Positions 9,652 to 18,294 are shown, counted from the first letter of the stretch. The stretch is 64,000 nucleotides of DNA from an uncultured Flavobacteriales bacterium (GCA_903825395.1 CAIKAF010000005.1:1-64000), one strand, 5' to 3'. The notes: a model not told the origin generated them from the sequence alone. Numbers and translations are program-made.

Positions 9652-9682
9652 TTGACAAGACCATCTCCCTCTCGTATCTTCG
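9652..9682 (+). promoter_or_regulatory. Promoter of DUF2851 gene (TTG-N20-TATCTTCG)
   Basis: TTG at 9652-9654 and TATCTTCG at 9675-9682 are separated by 20 bases, fitting the Bacteroidota -33/-7 layout with one mismatch in the -7 box. The ATG follows 16 bases later. Confidence 0.5.
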
Positions 9683-9698
9683 TAGAAATAAATAGACG

Positions 9699-10970
9699 AT
9701 GGTACAGGAATCCTTCCTGCATCAGGTATGGCAACGGCATCCCTGGCGCGGAAAAATACTGCAAATCGTCCCCCACCAAACCTTAGAAATTATTCACCCC
9801 GGCGTGCTCAATGCGTACGGTGGCCCAGACTTTCATGCTGGCCGAATACGCATTGCCGGTCGAGAATGGGCCGGCCACATTGAATTGCATGTGCGCTCAT
9901 CAGATTGGTACAAGCATACCCACCACACCGATCCCGCCTATTCAAATGTGATATTGCATGTGGTTTGGGAACATGATGAGGACGTGTTTCTAGAAAACGG
10001 CCAGACTATACCAACACTAGAGTTAAAAGGGTTAATTCCAGAAAATTGGAGGCATCAGCAGCGGGAATTGGACAGCAGCCTTCATGACCCGCCATGCGCT
10101 ATGCATTTTCCCTTGAACCTAAAACAGGTTGATGATTGGGACGAAATGTGGGTAATTCATAGACTTGAGCGCCGCAGCGAAATTTGGAAAGAACGACTGC
10201 AAACCCTAAATATGGATTGGGGCCAACTGCTTTGGGAAGCCCTTCTTAGGTCGCAGGGAGGCTCAGCCAATGCCTTGCCTTTCCAGCTTTTGGGCCGAGC
10301 CTTTCCGCTGCCTCTAGCTTACCGCTACCGAAACCAGAGCGATACATTCACTGCCCTTTTACTGGGGCAGGCGGGTTTACTCAACGATACCGATATGAAA
10401 TCCGCACAATGGCTGCGCACCTTCCATGCCCTAGAATCGGGATTGCCAATGCCGCCCCTACCCTTGTTTTTATGGAAACTGGGGGGAGTACGCCCGGCGG
10501 CATTTCCGGCCCTTCGCCTGGCTCGACTGCAGACGGTCATCGTACATTGTCATCCACTAACTCGATTGCTGAGCCCAGAAGGAGCCGAAATCCTTAGGCA
10601 GACTTGGAGCCTTCCCTTGCCAGAATATTGGCAGAGACACTACCATCCGGGGCGGATGGCCAAGGTGAAACAAAATGTGGGTTGGGGTGGATATGAATCG
10701 GCTGTACTGAATGCCTTAAGTCCGCTGTTATACTTGAGAGGCAAATTGCGCAACAGAGCAGATTGGATGCAATCGGCCTTGGATTGGCATTCGGGTCTTC
10801 CCGCCGAAAAAAATCGCATCACTCAAAAATGGAAAGGTTCAGGCCTACCATTTATATCTGCCATGAACAGCCAAGCGGCCCTTGAACGTTACGAAAACGC
10901 ATGCATGAACCGGCAATGTAGCACCTGCCCAATCGGGCAACATTTGGTGTTTGACGGCGGCGGCGTGTGA
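9699..10970 (+). CDS. DUF2851 family protein
   Basis: A 423-residue protein that I recognise as DUF2851, a family widespread in Bacteroidota with no established function. Typical features are the N-terminal VWQ....W-type opening, the segment GGPDFHAGRIRI, then HIELHVRSSDWYKH and VILHVVWEHDED (residues ~40-100), and a C-terminal CMNRQCSTCPIG cysteine cluster (residues ~399-411) that could bind metal. No signal peptide is present, so it is probably cytoplasmic. Conserved His and Asp residues in the N-terminal half hint at an enzymatic or nuclease-like site, but that is conjecture. It is monocistronic and is followed at once by a REP palindrome. Confidence 0.88.
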   Translation: MVQESFLHQVWQRHPWRGKILQIVPHQTLEIIHPGVLNAYGGPDFHAGRIRIAGREWAGHIELHVRSSDWYKHTHHTDPAYSNVILHVVWEHDEDVFLENGQTIPTLELKGLIPENWRHQQRELDSSLHDPPCAMHFPLNLKQVDDWDEMWVIHRLERRSEIWKERLQTLNMDWGQLLWEALLRSQGGSANALPFQLLGRAFPLPLAYRYRNQSDTFTALLLGQAGLLNDTDMKSAQWLRTFHALESGLPMPPLPLFLWKLGGVRPAAFPALRLARLQTVIVHCHPLTRLLSPEGAEILRQTWSLPLPEYWQRHYHPGRMAKVKQNVGWGGYESAVLNALSPLLYLRGKLRNRADWMQSALDWHSGLPAEKNRITQKWKGSGLPFISAMNSQAALERYENACMNRQCSTCPIGQHLVFDGGGV

Positions 10971-10977
10971 CGTAAAC

Positions 10978-11005
10978 GTAGAGACGCACTATTGTGCGTC
11001 TCTAC
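10978..11005. repeat. REP palindrome, GAGACGCAC family, copy 1
   Basis: A perfect-arm palindrome GTAGAGACGCAC-4-GTGCGTCTCTAC. The GTAG tetranucleotide at the foot is the mark of REP sequences handled by RAYT transposases. It lies between the convergent DUF2851 and RAYT genes and supplies the TAG stop codon (11002-11004) of the RAYT gene. Confidence 0.93.
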
Positions 11006-11526
11006 AACGGGGTGTTTTTTCGCCATTTTTGGGGATTGTTTTTTATGTATTTACGTACGGCGATTAACCCGTTTTTATCTCTGATTATTCTGTCGTGAAA
11101 TCGAGGTTGCCATTCAAATTCGATATTATTTAGGTTGGCAAATCGTTTGGTTGCCGATTTAAAGGCACGGATGATGGCCCCTAAATTTTTTGATTGGGGA
11201 CTAAATTGGTTCGGATTCCATTCGTTGTAATCAGGTTTATTGATTTTTATTATGCCGTGAATGTGATCTGGCATAATTACAAATTCATCCAATTCAACAA
11301 ATGGGTAATGCTTTGGGATTTCGGCCCAATTTTTTTGGGCAATTTGCCCCATCGTGGTGGCATGCAGAGACGCACGATTGTGCGTCTCTGCGGCGGTGAC
11401 GATTTTCCCAAAATAAAATTTCCGGTTTTTGGTACAAATGGTTACAAAATACAGGCCATTTGAACCGTAATCATATCCCTTTAATCGGGCTGATGGTATT
11501 CGATATTTGTTTTTGAATTTTTCCAT
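11002..11526 (-). CDS. REP-associated tyrosine transposase (RAYT, Y1_Tnp)
   Basis: A 174-residue IS200-like Y1 transposase of the REP-associated class. After the start chosen here (MEKFKNKYRIPSARL) come the family opening GYDYGSNGLYFVTICTKNR, the HUH-type metal motif (MPDHIHG, His88 and His90), the LGAIIRAFKSA helix, WQPRFHDRII, and the catalytic-Tyr helix RKYIKNNPQKW (Tyr160). Known RAYTs cut and rejoin single-stranded DNA at REP hairpins. A full REP palindrome (11364-11391) lies inside the gene in frame and encodes residues ~46-57 (ETHNRASL), in the variable loop just before MGQIAQ. The stop codon comes from another REP. Four more REPs lie just upstream. All motifs are intact, so it could be active. 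Confidence 0.93.
   Translation of the reverse strand: MEKFKNKYRIPSARLKGYDYGSNGLYFVTICTKNRKFYFGKIVTAAETHNRASLHATTMGQIAQKNWAEIPKHYPFVELDEFVIMPDHIHGIIKINKPDYNEWNPNQFSPQSKNLGAIIRAFKSATKRFANLNNIEFEWQPRFHDRIIRDKNGLIAVRKYIKNNPQKWRKNTPL
11364..11391. repeat. REP palindrome inside the RAYT coding sequence
   Basis: GCAGAGACGCAC-4-GTGCGTCTCTGC. It is the same palindrome as the flanking REPs except that the outermost base pair region is GCAG rather than GTAG. It is read in frame by the transposase gene without introducing a stop. Confidence 0.92.
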
Positions 11527-11607
11527 TGCTCCCCTTTTCCAACCCGAATTATGCAATTGGATTCGTTGTTAGGCAAAAGGTACGCACAAATAGGGAAAAT
11601 TGCCACC

Positions 11608-11634
11608 GTAGAGACGCACAAACGTGCGTCTCTC
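11608..11634. repeat. REP palindrome, GAGACGCAC family, copy 3
   Basis: GTAGAGACGCAC-AAAC-style loop-GTGCGTCTCT. It keeps the GTAG foot on its left side and lies upstream of the RAYT gene. Confidence 0.9.
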
Positions 11635-11663
11635 CAATCCGCCCAAATCAATAGTAGAGAGTA

Positions 11664-11692
11664 GTAGAGAAGCACAAACGTGCGTCTCTCTA
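11664..11692. repeat. REP palindrome, GAGACGCAC family, copy 4 (one deletion)
   Basis: GTAGAGAAGCAC...GTGCGTCTCTC. The left arm differs from the right (GAGAAGCAC against GTGCGTCTC), so the hairpin is imperfect. A fragment of repeat B begins directly after it. Confidence 0.85.
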
Positions 11693-11695
11693 AAC

Positions 11696-11732
11696 CGCCC
11701 GCGGCAGGGATTGACGAGGCTACCCCGCAAAG
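11696..11732 (+). repeat. Fragment of GC-rich repeat B
   Basis: GCCCGCGGCAGGGATTGACG followed by AGGCTACCCCGCAA matches the first ~37 bases of repeat B copy 1, then stops at AAGGAAAAAACG. The break suggests an incomplete insertion or a later deletion inside the REP cluster. Confidence 0.85.
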
Positions 11733-11749
11733 GAAAAAACGATTGGCCC

Positions 11750-11818
11750 AGAGACGCACAATTGTGCGTCTCTATTACCGCCCAAAACAATAGCAAAGAC
11801 GCACGATTGTGCGTCTCT
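11750..11818. repeat. Two REP palindromes in tandem (copies 5 and 6)
   Basis: Copy 5 (11750-11773) and copy 6 (11796-11818) each have GACGCAC-4-GTGCGTC and are followed by ATTACCGCCC or ATTACCGCTC. The second abuts the TAA stop of the next minus-strand gene exactly. Together with copies 1-4 this makes six palindromes within 850 bases of the RAYT gene. Confidence 0.9.
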
Positions 11819-11819
11819 A

Positions 11820-12251
11820 TTACCGCTCCAACCGGTACACCTCGCCCAGGCTGATGCTCATTTCCAGATTACTGCCGCTGCACGTTGTGCTGCCAGATTT
11901 GTCGGGAATTTGCTGATCAACCGTGTAGGTGTAGGGGATATTGCAAGCCAAGCCTGTAGATTTAAAGTCGATGCTTAATGTAGTGCCATTCAGGGTCCAG
12001 CTTAGGTCGTAATACGCTCCGCCAACCCCGCCCAAGATGGCGCATTGATTCTGGCAATCGGATATGCGCAATTCCCCGCTGCCATCGGCATTAAATTGAA
12101 TGTCAGCCGGACATGGAAAAGGGCTGGGATTGAAGGTCCAAGTGCCGGCGATGCAGTCAGACAAATTTTCTTCGCTACCGCAAGAATTGAAAAGCAAACC
12201 GCTCAACAGCATAAGCCAAAGTGAACCGCGAAAAAAAGAAATTTGGGTCAT
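11820..12251 (-). CDS. Hypothetical lipocalin-like lipoprotein
   Basis: A 143-residue protein with a signal peptide and a lipobox-like FNSC motif (Cys at about residue 24), followed by an acidic GSEEN linker that suits an outer-membrane lipoprotein of Bacteroidota. The mature part opens with CIAGTWTFNPSP, continues with an INADGSGELRISDC-like strand and DLSWTLNGTTLSIDF, and ends EVYRLER. This pattern resembles lipocalin-like or META-like small beta-barrel lipoproteins, and six cysteines may form disulfides. Function unknown. Its stop codon is immediately followed by a REP palindrome, so transcripts would end in that hairpin. Confidence 0.8.
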   Translation of the reverse strand: MTQISFFRGSLWLMLLSGLLFNSCGSEENLSDCIAGTWTFNPSPFPCPADIQFNADGSGELRISDCQNQCAILGGVGGAYYDLSWTLNGTTLSIDFKSTGLACNIPYTYTVDQQIPDKSGSTTCSGSNLEMSISLGEVYRLER

Positions 12252-12343
12252 CTTATTTTTGGTAGAAAGCTACGTATTTTTTTGAATTGAAACCAGAGCC
12301 TAACTTTTTCAATTTTATAACATTAAGTCCATTTTCCAGCACC

Positions 12344-12351
12344 TACCTTTG
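12344..12351 (+). promoter_or_regulatory. -7 promoter element TACCTTTG for TonB receptor
   Basis: Exact match to TAnnTTTG. Transcription would start near 12358, where one ATG lies, and a second ATG at 12394 would then have a ~35-base leader. I see no clear -33 box. Confidence 0.55.
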
Positions 12352-12393
12352 TGCCCAATGAACAGAATGCCGTTTTTAGGGTTTAATGAGGGT

Positions 12394-14766
12394 ATGAAGT
12401 GGTTTCTGCTCCCCATTTTAATCAGCCTTTCCCTTTTGTTGCCTGCTCAACGCAGTGAAAAGGCAACGCTTTCAGGCTATGTGCGCGACGCTGCCACCGG
12501 GGAATCGCTGCCGGGAGCCGCCGTTGTGATAAAAGGGACAAGTACCGGTGCCGTGGCTAATACGTACGGATTTTATTCTTTAACTCTCCCCAAAGGAAGC
12601 TATTCCATACAGTGCGCATACTTGGGGTATGAAGCGCAATTGGACAGCCTTTCTTTGTTCAGCAACCAAACGCGCAATTATGAATTAAAGGTGCAAGCAA
12701 AGCTGGCCGGAGAATATACGGTTACCGATGATAAAGCTCGGCAAAACACGGAAAGCACGCGCATGAGCACCATTGATTTGCAAATGGAAGAGGTGAAGAA
12801 AATGCCCGTTTTGTTTGGCGAAGTGGATATTTTAAAAACCATTCAATTGCTTCCCGGTGTCAAGGGTGCCGCTGAGGGAAGTTCAGGTTTTTATGTGCGG
12901 GGTGGCGGTCCGGACCAAAACCTGATTCTGCTTGACAATGCTACCGTATACAACGCCTCTCATTTGTTCGGTTTTTTCAGTGTATTCAATTCCGATGCCA
13001 TTAAAAACGCGGAACTAATCAAAGGCGGTATGCCTGCCCGTTATGGAGGCCGTCTAAGCTCCGTGCTTGATATTTCGATGAAGGAGGGCAACATGAAGGA
13101 ATTTCACGGAAGTGGTGGTATTGGTCTGATTGCCAGCCGACTAACCCTTGAGGGGCCAATTGCAAAAGAGAAGGTGTCGTTTCTTGTTAGTGGTCGCCGC
13201 ACCTATCTAGATGCCTTACTCTTACCCTTTTCAGGCGAAGGAAGTCCCTTGAACGGGAACAGTTATTATTTCTACGATTTGAATGCCAAGGTGCAGTGGA
13301 AAGTTGGAGAAAAAGACCGCTTGTTTTTTTCCGGATATTTTGGAGAGGATGTATTTAATTTCAGAAGTCCTACGGGTGCTTTGAGGATTGATATTCCCTG
13401 GGGAAATGCCATTGCCTCCCTACGCTGGAACCATCAGTTTGATTCCCGCTTGTTTTTGAATACCACCGTTTCATTTACCGATTACAATTTCCGGACGGGT
13501 GCACGTGGCGAGAATTTTAGTTTTGAATTGAATAGTGGAATCCGAGATTATACCCTGAAAACAGATTTTTACTGGACACCCACCAACAAGCATTTAATTC
13601 GGTACGGTTCTGAAATGATATTTCATGAATTCCGGCCCAGCACCGTTCAGGCCTCTTTAGAAAGCAACAGCGTTGGATTACCTACTGCTCAAGTGCTGTA
13701 CGCCCTAGATGGTTCTTTGTATGCTGAAGACGACTGGAACATCAGCACACGCTGGAAGGCCAACCTGGGCTTCCGGCTCAGTTATTTTCAACATACGGGG
13801 CCCTACGACCGTTTTATAAAAGGCAGCGATGGTTCAAACATTGACACCATTTCGTATTCCAGCTTAGAGAACATTCAAGATTATTTTAGAGCCGAACCGC
13901 GGATTGCTCTGCGGTATTTAATCAACGAGAACAGCAGCCTTAAGGGAGCTTTTACAGTAAACTACCAAAATTTGCATTTGGCCAATTTGGCTACTGTTTC
14001 TTTGCCTACCGACATCTGGCTGCCAAGCACCTCTCTGATTCCGCCTCAGCAGTCCATTCAAGGGAATTTGGGATATTTCCATAACTTCTTTAACAATACC
14101 TTAGAGACATCGGTCGAGGTGTATTACAAGCACATGGACAATTTGGTGGAGTACCGTGACAACAGCAGTTTCGGCGATTTGGTGAATGACAATCCGGACA
14201 ACATTATGGTATTGGGAAGTGGCCGAAGCTATGGCGCCGAATTTTTCATCAAAAAGCGACTTGGCAAAATTACGGGTTGGATTGGGTATACATTGAGTTG
14301 GACTGAGCGGTTCAATTTCGACAAAAATTTGGTGAGCTACGACGGAGATTTCTTTTATCCGAGGTACGATCGGAGGCACGACATTTCGGTTACTGCCACT
14401 TGGGAGATTTCTAAGCGATGGACACTATCGGGCGTATTTGTGTATAGTACCGGGAATGTATTGGCCGTGCCTTCAGAGTTCTACTTTTTGGGTGATGACA
14501 TCATCCCCTATTTTACCGACCGCGACAACTTCCGCATGGTACCCTATCACCGGCTAGACCTATCTGCCACTTACACCATAAAAAAGACTGACAAATGGGA
14601 AAACAGCTTAAACATTAGTATTTATAATGTGTACAGTAGGCTGAACCCCTTCTTTGTTTACTTCGACATTGAATCTGACAGCAACACTGGCGCCGTGAAT
14701 TTTCAAGGCAAACAGGTTTCGTTGTTCCCCATAATTCCTGCTGTAACATGGAACTTTTCATTTTGA
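12394..14766 (+). CDS. TonB-dependent receptor with CarboxypepD_reg domain
   Basis: A ~790-residue outer-membrane receptor. From the ATG at 12394 it starts MKWFLLPIL, a classic signal peptide ending LLPAQ; an ATG at 12358 would add 12 residues. Residues ~22-110 are a carboxypeptidase-regulatory-like beta-sandwich (SGYVRDAATGESLPGAAV, GSYSIQCAYLGY). The plug follows (~130-240, with LLPGVKGAAEGSSGFYVRGG and MPARYGGRLSSVLDI), and then the beta-barrel, ending in the aromatic WNFSF. The receptor would import a substrate using the TonB-ExbBD system. Its stop overlaps the next gene, a DUF4249 protein, a pairing common in this phylum. The ligand is not predictable from sequence. Confidence 0.93.
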   Translation: MKWFLLPILISLSLLLPAQRSEKATLSGYVRDAATGESLPGAAVVIKGTSTGAVANTYGFYSLTLPKGSYSIQCAYLGYEAQLDSLSLFSNQTRNYELKVQAKLAGEYTVTDDKARQNTESTRMSTIDLQMEEVKKMPVLFGEVDILKTIQLLPGVKGAAEGSSGFYVRGGGPDQNLILLDNATVYNASHLFGFFSVFNSDAIKNAELIKGGMPARYGGRLSSVLDISMKEGNMKEFHGSGGIGLIASRLTLEGPIAKEKVSFLVSGRRTYLDALLLPFSGEGSPLNGNSYYFYDLNAKVQWKVGEKDRLFFSGYFGEDVFNFRSPTGALRIDIPWGNAIASLRWNHQFDSRLFLNTTVSFTDYNFRTGARGENFSFELNSGIRDYTLKTDFYWTPTNKHLIRYGSEMIFHEFRPSTVQASLESNSVGLPTAQVLYALDGSLYAEDDWNISTRWKANLGFRLSYFQHTGPYDRFIKGSDGSNIDTISYSSLENIQDYFRAEPRIALRYLINENSSLKGAFTVNYQNLHLANLATVSLPTDIWLPSTSLIPPQQSIQGNLGYFHNFFNNTLETSVEVYYKHMDNLVEYRDNSSFGDLVNDNPDNIMVLGSGRSYGAEFFIKKRLGKITGWIGYTLSWTERFNFDKNLVSYDGDFFYPRYDRRHDISVTATWEISKRWTLSGVFVYSTGNVLAVPSEFYFLGDDIIPYFTDRDNFRMVPYHRLDLSATYTIKKTDKWENSLNISIYNVYSRLNPFFVYFDIESDSNTGAVNFQGKQVSLFPIIPAVTWNFSF

Positions 14767-15821
14767 TTTTTTTGGGGGCCATTTCCGGCCATTGGCTGCA
14801 TCTACCTTCCAAGGTGCTTCGCCGGATTGTCGCTGCCTTGTATTCACTGAAGTTCATCCAAGGCAGCTCCGCCGGCGTAGGCACCTTGCCTCAGCAGCTG
14901 CTTGCCGCTGTCCGGGGCCCGGGCCTACTCCATGCGAAATTGCCGCTTGGGGTTTTGGGTCTAATTGTGACCTTATTCAGCGCTTGCGAAACAGACATTG
15001 ACTTGTCCATTCCCATCAACGAATCTTCATTGGTGGTAGATGGCTATATCATCAATGGAGAGCCTGCGCGGGTGGCTGTTACCACGGCATACCCCTACAC
15101 CTCTGTCATTGATTTAGAAAGTCTTTCTGAAATTGTAATTCCGGATGCCATCGTACTTTTAAGTGATGGGCAACTGACCGACACCCTGAAATACACCGTG
15201 GATTTAACCCAATTTCCCCCGTTTTTTTACCAAGGCCAAAATCCCGCCTTGTATGGTCAAGAGGGGAAAACCTATACCATTCAGGTGATTGTGGGTGAAG
15301 ATACAGCCACAGCAAGTACCTACATACCAACGGTGGTGCCATTGGATAGTTTAGCCTGGGAATCGGAGGGAAAAGACGAATTGGATACCAACATTGAGTA
15401 TGGTCGGCTTCGGGTATGGTTTAGGGATCCTCCTGAATTGGGCAATCATTACCGTATTTTTTTGAAAAATCAAGACTTCAGCGCCTTTCAAGCGCCTTTT
15501 AACAGTGTGTTTGAAGATCGCATCATCAATGGAGATAGCATCTTCTTTGACGTTTCAAAACCCGATGCCGTTCCCACCTTTTTGGTGCCCGACTCCCTGT
15601 CATTTCAGGAGCGGCGGCGATTTATTAAAGGCGATACCATTGATTTGCGTTTTTGTAGCATAACCCGAGAATCTTACACCTTTATACGGAGTTTTCAAAC
15701 TGCAGCGGGTTCATTCGGGAATCCCTTTGCTGCACCAACGTTTGTTAAAGGAAATATGAAAGGAGCATTGGGTGGTTTTGTCGGTTATGGTGCCTCCTAT
15801 CACACCTTCATCTCTCAATGA
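14748..15821 (+). CDS. DUF4249 lipoprotein (start uncertain)
   Basis: The frame is open from an ATG at 14748 that overlaps the end of the TonB receptor gene by 19 bases. The recognisable DUF4249 protein begins only at the lipobox LFSAC (about residue 80-84), followed by ETDIDLSIPINESSLVVDGYI and an extracellular beta-rich domain. The ~80 residues before the lipobox are far longer than a normal signal sequence and span a strong hairpin (14807-14889). TTG codons near 14885 or at 14940 could be the true start. DUF4249 proteins usually accompany a TonB receptor of this type and are thought to be surface lipoproteins that aid uptake, but this is unproven. The C-terminus looks complete. Confidence 0.82.
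   Translation: MELFILIFLGAISGHWLHLPSKVLRRIVAALYSLKFIQGSSAGVGTLPQQLLAAVRGPGLLHAKLPLGVLGLIVTLFSACETDIDLSIPINESSLVVDGYIINGEPARVAVTTAYPYTSVIDLESLSEIVIPDAIVLLSDGQLTDTLKYTVDLTQFPPFFYQGQNPALYGQEGKTYTIQVIVGEDTATASTYIPTVVPLDSLAWESEGKDELDTNIEYGRLRVWFRDPPELGNHYRIFLKNQDFSAFQAPFNSVFEDRIINGDSIFFDVSKPDAVPTFLVPDSLSFQERRRFIKGDTIDLRFCSITRESYTFIRSFQTAAGSFGNPFAAPTFVKGNMKGALGGFVGYGASYHTFISQ
14807..14889. repeat. Long imperfect hairpin at the start of the DUF4249 gene
   Basis: The left arm begins CAAGGTGCTTCGCCGG and ends GCTGCCTTG. The right arm begins CAAGGCAGC and ends GTAGGCACCTTG. The arms pair over about 30 bases with a few mismatches around an 18-base loop. The element has the size and symmetry of a palindromic insertion and lies in the open frame upstream of the lipobox. 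Confidence 0.85.
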
Positions 15822-15825
15822 TGCC

Positions 15826-15833
15826 TATCTTTG
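15826..15833 (+). promoter_or_regulatory. -7 promoter element TATCTTTG for trxB
   Basis: Fits TAnnTTTG. It lies 18 bases before the trxB ATG at 15852 and just after the DUF4249 stop. Confidence 0.55.
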
Positions 15834-15851
15834 CGGCATAAACTTGAACTC

Positions 15852-16796
15852 ATGTCTGAATCTGCTGAACAACATGCTTTGCCTTGCCTGATATTAGGCT
15901 CAGGTCCTGCAGGGTATACCGCTGCCATCTATGCTGCCCGTGCTGGATTGACTCCGGTGATGTATACCGGTCCCGAACCTGGAGGACAACTTATGATTAC
16001 CAACGATGTTGAAAATTATCCTGGATATCCTGAGGGAATCATGGGGCCTCAAATGATGGAGGACTTTAAAAAGCAGGCCCAGCGTTTTGGTACTGATGTG
16101 CGATTTGGGATGGGCACCTCTGTTGATCTTTCTTCCCGCCCCTTTAAAGTTACCATAGATCAAGCTCAAGAGGTGTGGGCGGAAACCCTAATTATAACTA
16201 CAGGAGCCTCTGCAAAATGGCTGGGATTGGAAAGCGAACAACGTTTAAACGGTCGCGGGGTTTCCGCCTGTGCCGTTTGTGATGGTTTTTTCTTTAAAAA
16301 CCAAGATGTGATAATTGTAGGCGGTGGAGATACGGCATGCGAAGAAGCAACCTACTTGTCAAAACTGTGCTCAAGCGTGCATATGTTGGTTCGTAAAGAC
16401 AGCATGCGAGCCAGTCAAATCATGCAAAAGCGGGTTCTTGACAATCCCAAAATAAAGGTCTATTTCAACACTGAAACCTTGGAAGTATTAGGAGACGATA
16501 CTGTAACGGGAGCCCGACTCAAGAATTCTGCAACGGGCGAGGAGTTTACTATTAAGGCTACCGGATTTTTTGTTGCCATTGGACACCGCCCCAATACCGA
16601 TATTTTCAAAGGGCAATTGGACATGGATGAAAATGGATACCTAAAAACGATTCCGGGTACTACATCTACCAAAATCCCAGGAGTCTTTGCTGCGGGCGAT
16701 GTACAGGATTCCGTTTACCGCCAAGCGGTAACCGCCGCTGGAACGGGCTGTATGGCTGCATTAGAGGCCGAACGTTTTTTGGCTGCTCAGGAATAA
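15852..16796 (+). CDS. trxB: Thioredoxin-disulfide reductase
   Basis: A 314-residue flavoenzyme that uses NADPH and FAD to reduce thioredoxin in the cytoplasm. The FAD-binding GSGPAGYTAA lies at residues 17-26, the redox pair CAVC at 140-143, the NADPH-binding motif GGGDTACEEA at ~158-167, and the C-terminal FAD motif GVFAAGDVQD at ~278-287. Length matches the family (~310-320). I chose the ATG at 15852 because an upstream in-frame TTG would place the start inside the promoter element. It has its own TATCTTTG promoter, so it is probably transcribed separately from the TonB/DUF4249 pair. Confidence 0.97.
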   Translation: MSESAEQHALPCLILGSGPAGYTAAIYAARAGLTPVMYTGPEPGGQLMITNDVENYPGYPEGIMGPQMMEDFKKQAQRFGTDVRFGMGTSVDLSSRPFKVTIDQAQEVWAETLIITTGASAKWLGLESEQRLNGRGVSACAVCDGFFFKNQDVIIVGGGDTACEEATYLSKLCSSVHMLVRKDSMRASQIMQKRVLDNPKIKVYFNTETLEVLGDDTVTGARLKNSATGEEFTIKATGFFVAIGHRPNTDIFKGQLDMDENGYLKTIPGTTSTKIPGVFAAGDVQDSVYRQAVTAAGTGCMAALEAERFLAAQE

Positions 16797-16868
16797 AACA
16801 AGGAAAATCCCTGAAATTGGGAATTGAATAATTCAATCTCTAGTTCTGTCAAAAAAGGGTGATTTACC

Positions 16869-16876
16869 TACCTTTG
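16869..16876 (+). promoter_or_regulatory. -7 promoter element TACCTTTG for fumC
   Basis: Exact TAnnTTTG match 17 bases upstream of the fumC ATG. A TTCTG about 20 bases further upstream is a weak -33 candidate. Confidence 0.6.
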
Positions 16877-16893
16877 AAATTAAAACAATCACG

Positions 16894-18294
16894 ATGGATT
16901 ACCGGATAGAAAAAGACACCATGGGCGAAGTAAACGTTCCTGCTCATGCCTATTGGGGAGCTCAAACCGAACGCTCGCGCAACAATTTCAAAATTGGTCC
17001 GGAAGCCTCTATGCCTGCTGAAATTATTCGTGGGTTTGCCATTTTGAAAAAAGCTGCCGCCTATGCAAACTGCGATTTAGGCGTTTTGGATGCCATGAAA
17101 CGCGATGCCATTGCTTCGGTTTGCGATGAAATATTAGGGGGAGGGCTTTCCGATGAATTTCCGTTGGTGATTTGGCAAACCGGATCGGGCACCCAAAGCA
17201 ATATGAATGTAAATGAGGTAGTGGCTAACCGGGCACACGTTCTTCAAGGTGGAAATCTAACCGATGAGGTTAAAATTTTACACCCGAACGACGACGTAAA
17301 TAAGAGTCAAAGTTCCAACGACACCTTTCCTACCGCCATGCATATTGCAGCCTACCATTCTGTAGTTACTGGCACCTTGCCCGGCTTGATGGAATTGAGA
17401 AATGTGCTGGCGAATAAAGCCAAGGAAACAATGGAGCTGGTAAAAATTGGCCGTACCCATTTTATGGATGCCACACCATTAACCCTAGGTCAAGAATTTA
17501 GTGGTTATGTGCAGCAAATTGACAACAGCGTTCGAGCCATTCACAATGCCCTTCAAGCCATCCGCGAAATTGCGTTGGGAGGTACCGCAGTAGGCACAGG
17601 ATTGAATGCGCCGAAAGGGTATTCAGAACTTGTAGCCAAGTACATAGCCGACTTTTCCGGACACCCCTTTGTTACTGCTCCTAATAAGTTTGAAGCTTTA
17701 GCTGCCCACGATGCCATGGTGGAGTTGAGTGGAGCGTTAAAACGGGCGGCCGTAGCTTTGATGAAAATCGGAAACGATGTACGTATGCTGAGCTCAGGAC
17801 CACGCTGCGGCATTGGAGAAATTTTGATACCAGACAACGAACCCGGCTCTTCCATCATGCCCGGTAAAGTCAATCCTACTCAGCCAGAAGCTTTAACCAT
17901 GGTTTGTGCCCAGGTGATTGGTAACGACGTAGCTGTAAGCGTTGGCGGAGCCACCGGCCACTTTGAACTGAACGTATTTAAGCCGCTAATTGCTGCCAAT
18001 GTACTTCAATCGGCTCGTTTGTTGGGCGATGCCTGCCGGTCTTTCAGCCAGAACTGTGCTGAAGGCATAGAACCCAATCGGGATGCCATTCAATCCAATT
18101 TAGAAAACAGCTTAATGTTGGTCACCGCTTTGAACCCCCACATTGGGTATGAGAAATCGGCGTCCATAGCTAAAAAGGCACATAAGGAAAATTTAACCCT
18201 AAGGGAAGCGGCTCTAGCTTTGGGATACCTGACCAACGAACAGTTTGATGCCTGGGTAGTCCCTGGAAATATGGTAGGAGAACTTCCCCGCTAA
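16894..18294 (+). CDS. fumC: Class II fumarate hydratase
   Basis: A 466-residue enzyme of the fumarase/aspartase superfamily that interconverts fumarate and malate in the TCA cycle. It opens [26 protein letters not shown] as in FumC. Diagnostic motifs are [13 protein letters not shown] (~110), [14 protein letters not shown] (~131-144), [16 protein letters not shown] (~187-202) and the signature [16 protein letters not shown] (~318), whose Ser and Lys belong to the active site. Length and C-terminus are normal for the iron-independent class II enzyme. The next gene starts 11 bases after its stop and probably shares the transcript. Confidence 0.97.
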   Translation: MDYRIEKDTMGEVNVPAHAYWGAQTERSRNNFKIGPEASMPAEIIRGFAILKKAAAYANCDLGVLDAMKRDAIASVCDEILGGGLSDEFPLVIWQTGSGTQSNMNVNEVVANRAHVLQGGNLTDEVKILHPNDDVNKSQSSNDTFPTAMHIAAYHSVVTGTLPGLMELRNVLANKAKETMELVKIGRTHFMDATPLTLGQEFSGYVQQIDNSVRAIHNALQAIREIALGGTAVGTGLNAPKGYSELVAKYIADFSGHPFVTAPNKFEALAAHDAMVELSGALKRAAVALMKIGNDVRMLSSGPRCGIGEILIPDNEPGSSIMPGKVNPTQPEALTMVCAQVIGNDVAVSVGGATGHFELNVFKPLIAANVLQSARLLGDACRSFSQNCAEGIEPNRDAIQSNLENSLMLVTALNPHIGYEKSASIAKKAHKENLTLREAALALGYLTNEQFDAWVVPGNMVGELPR

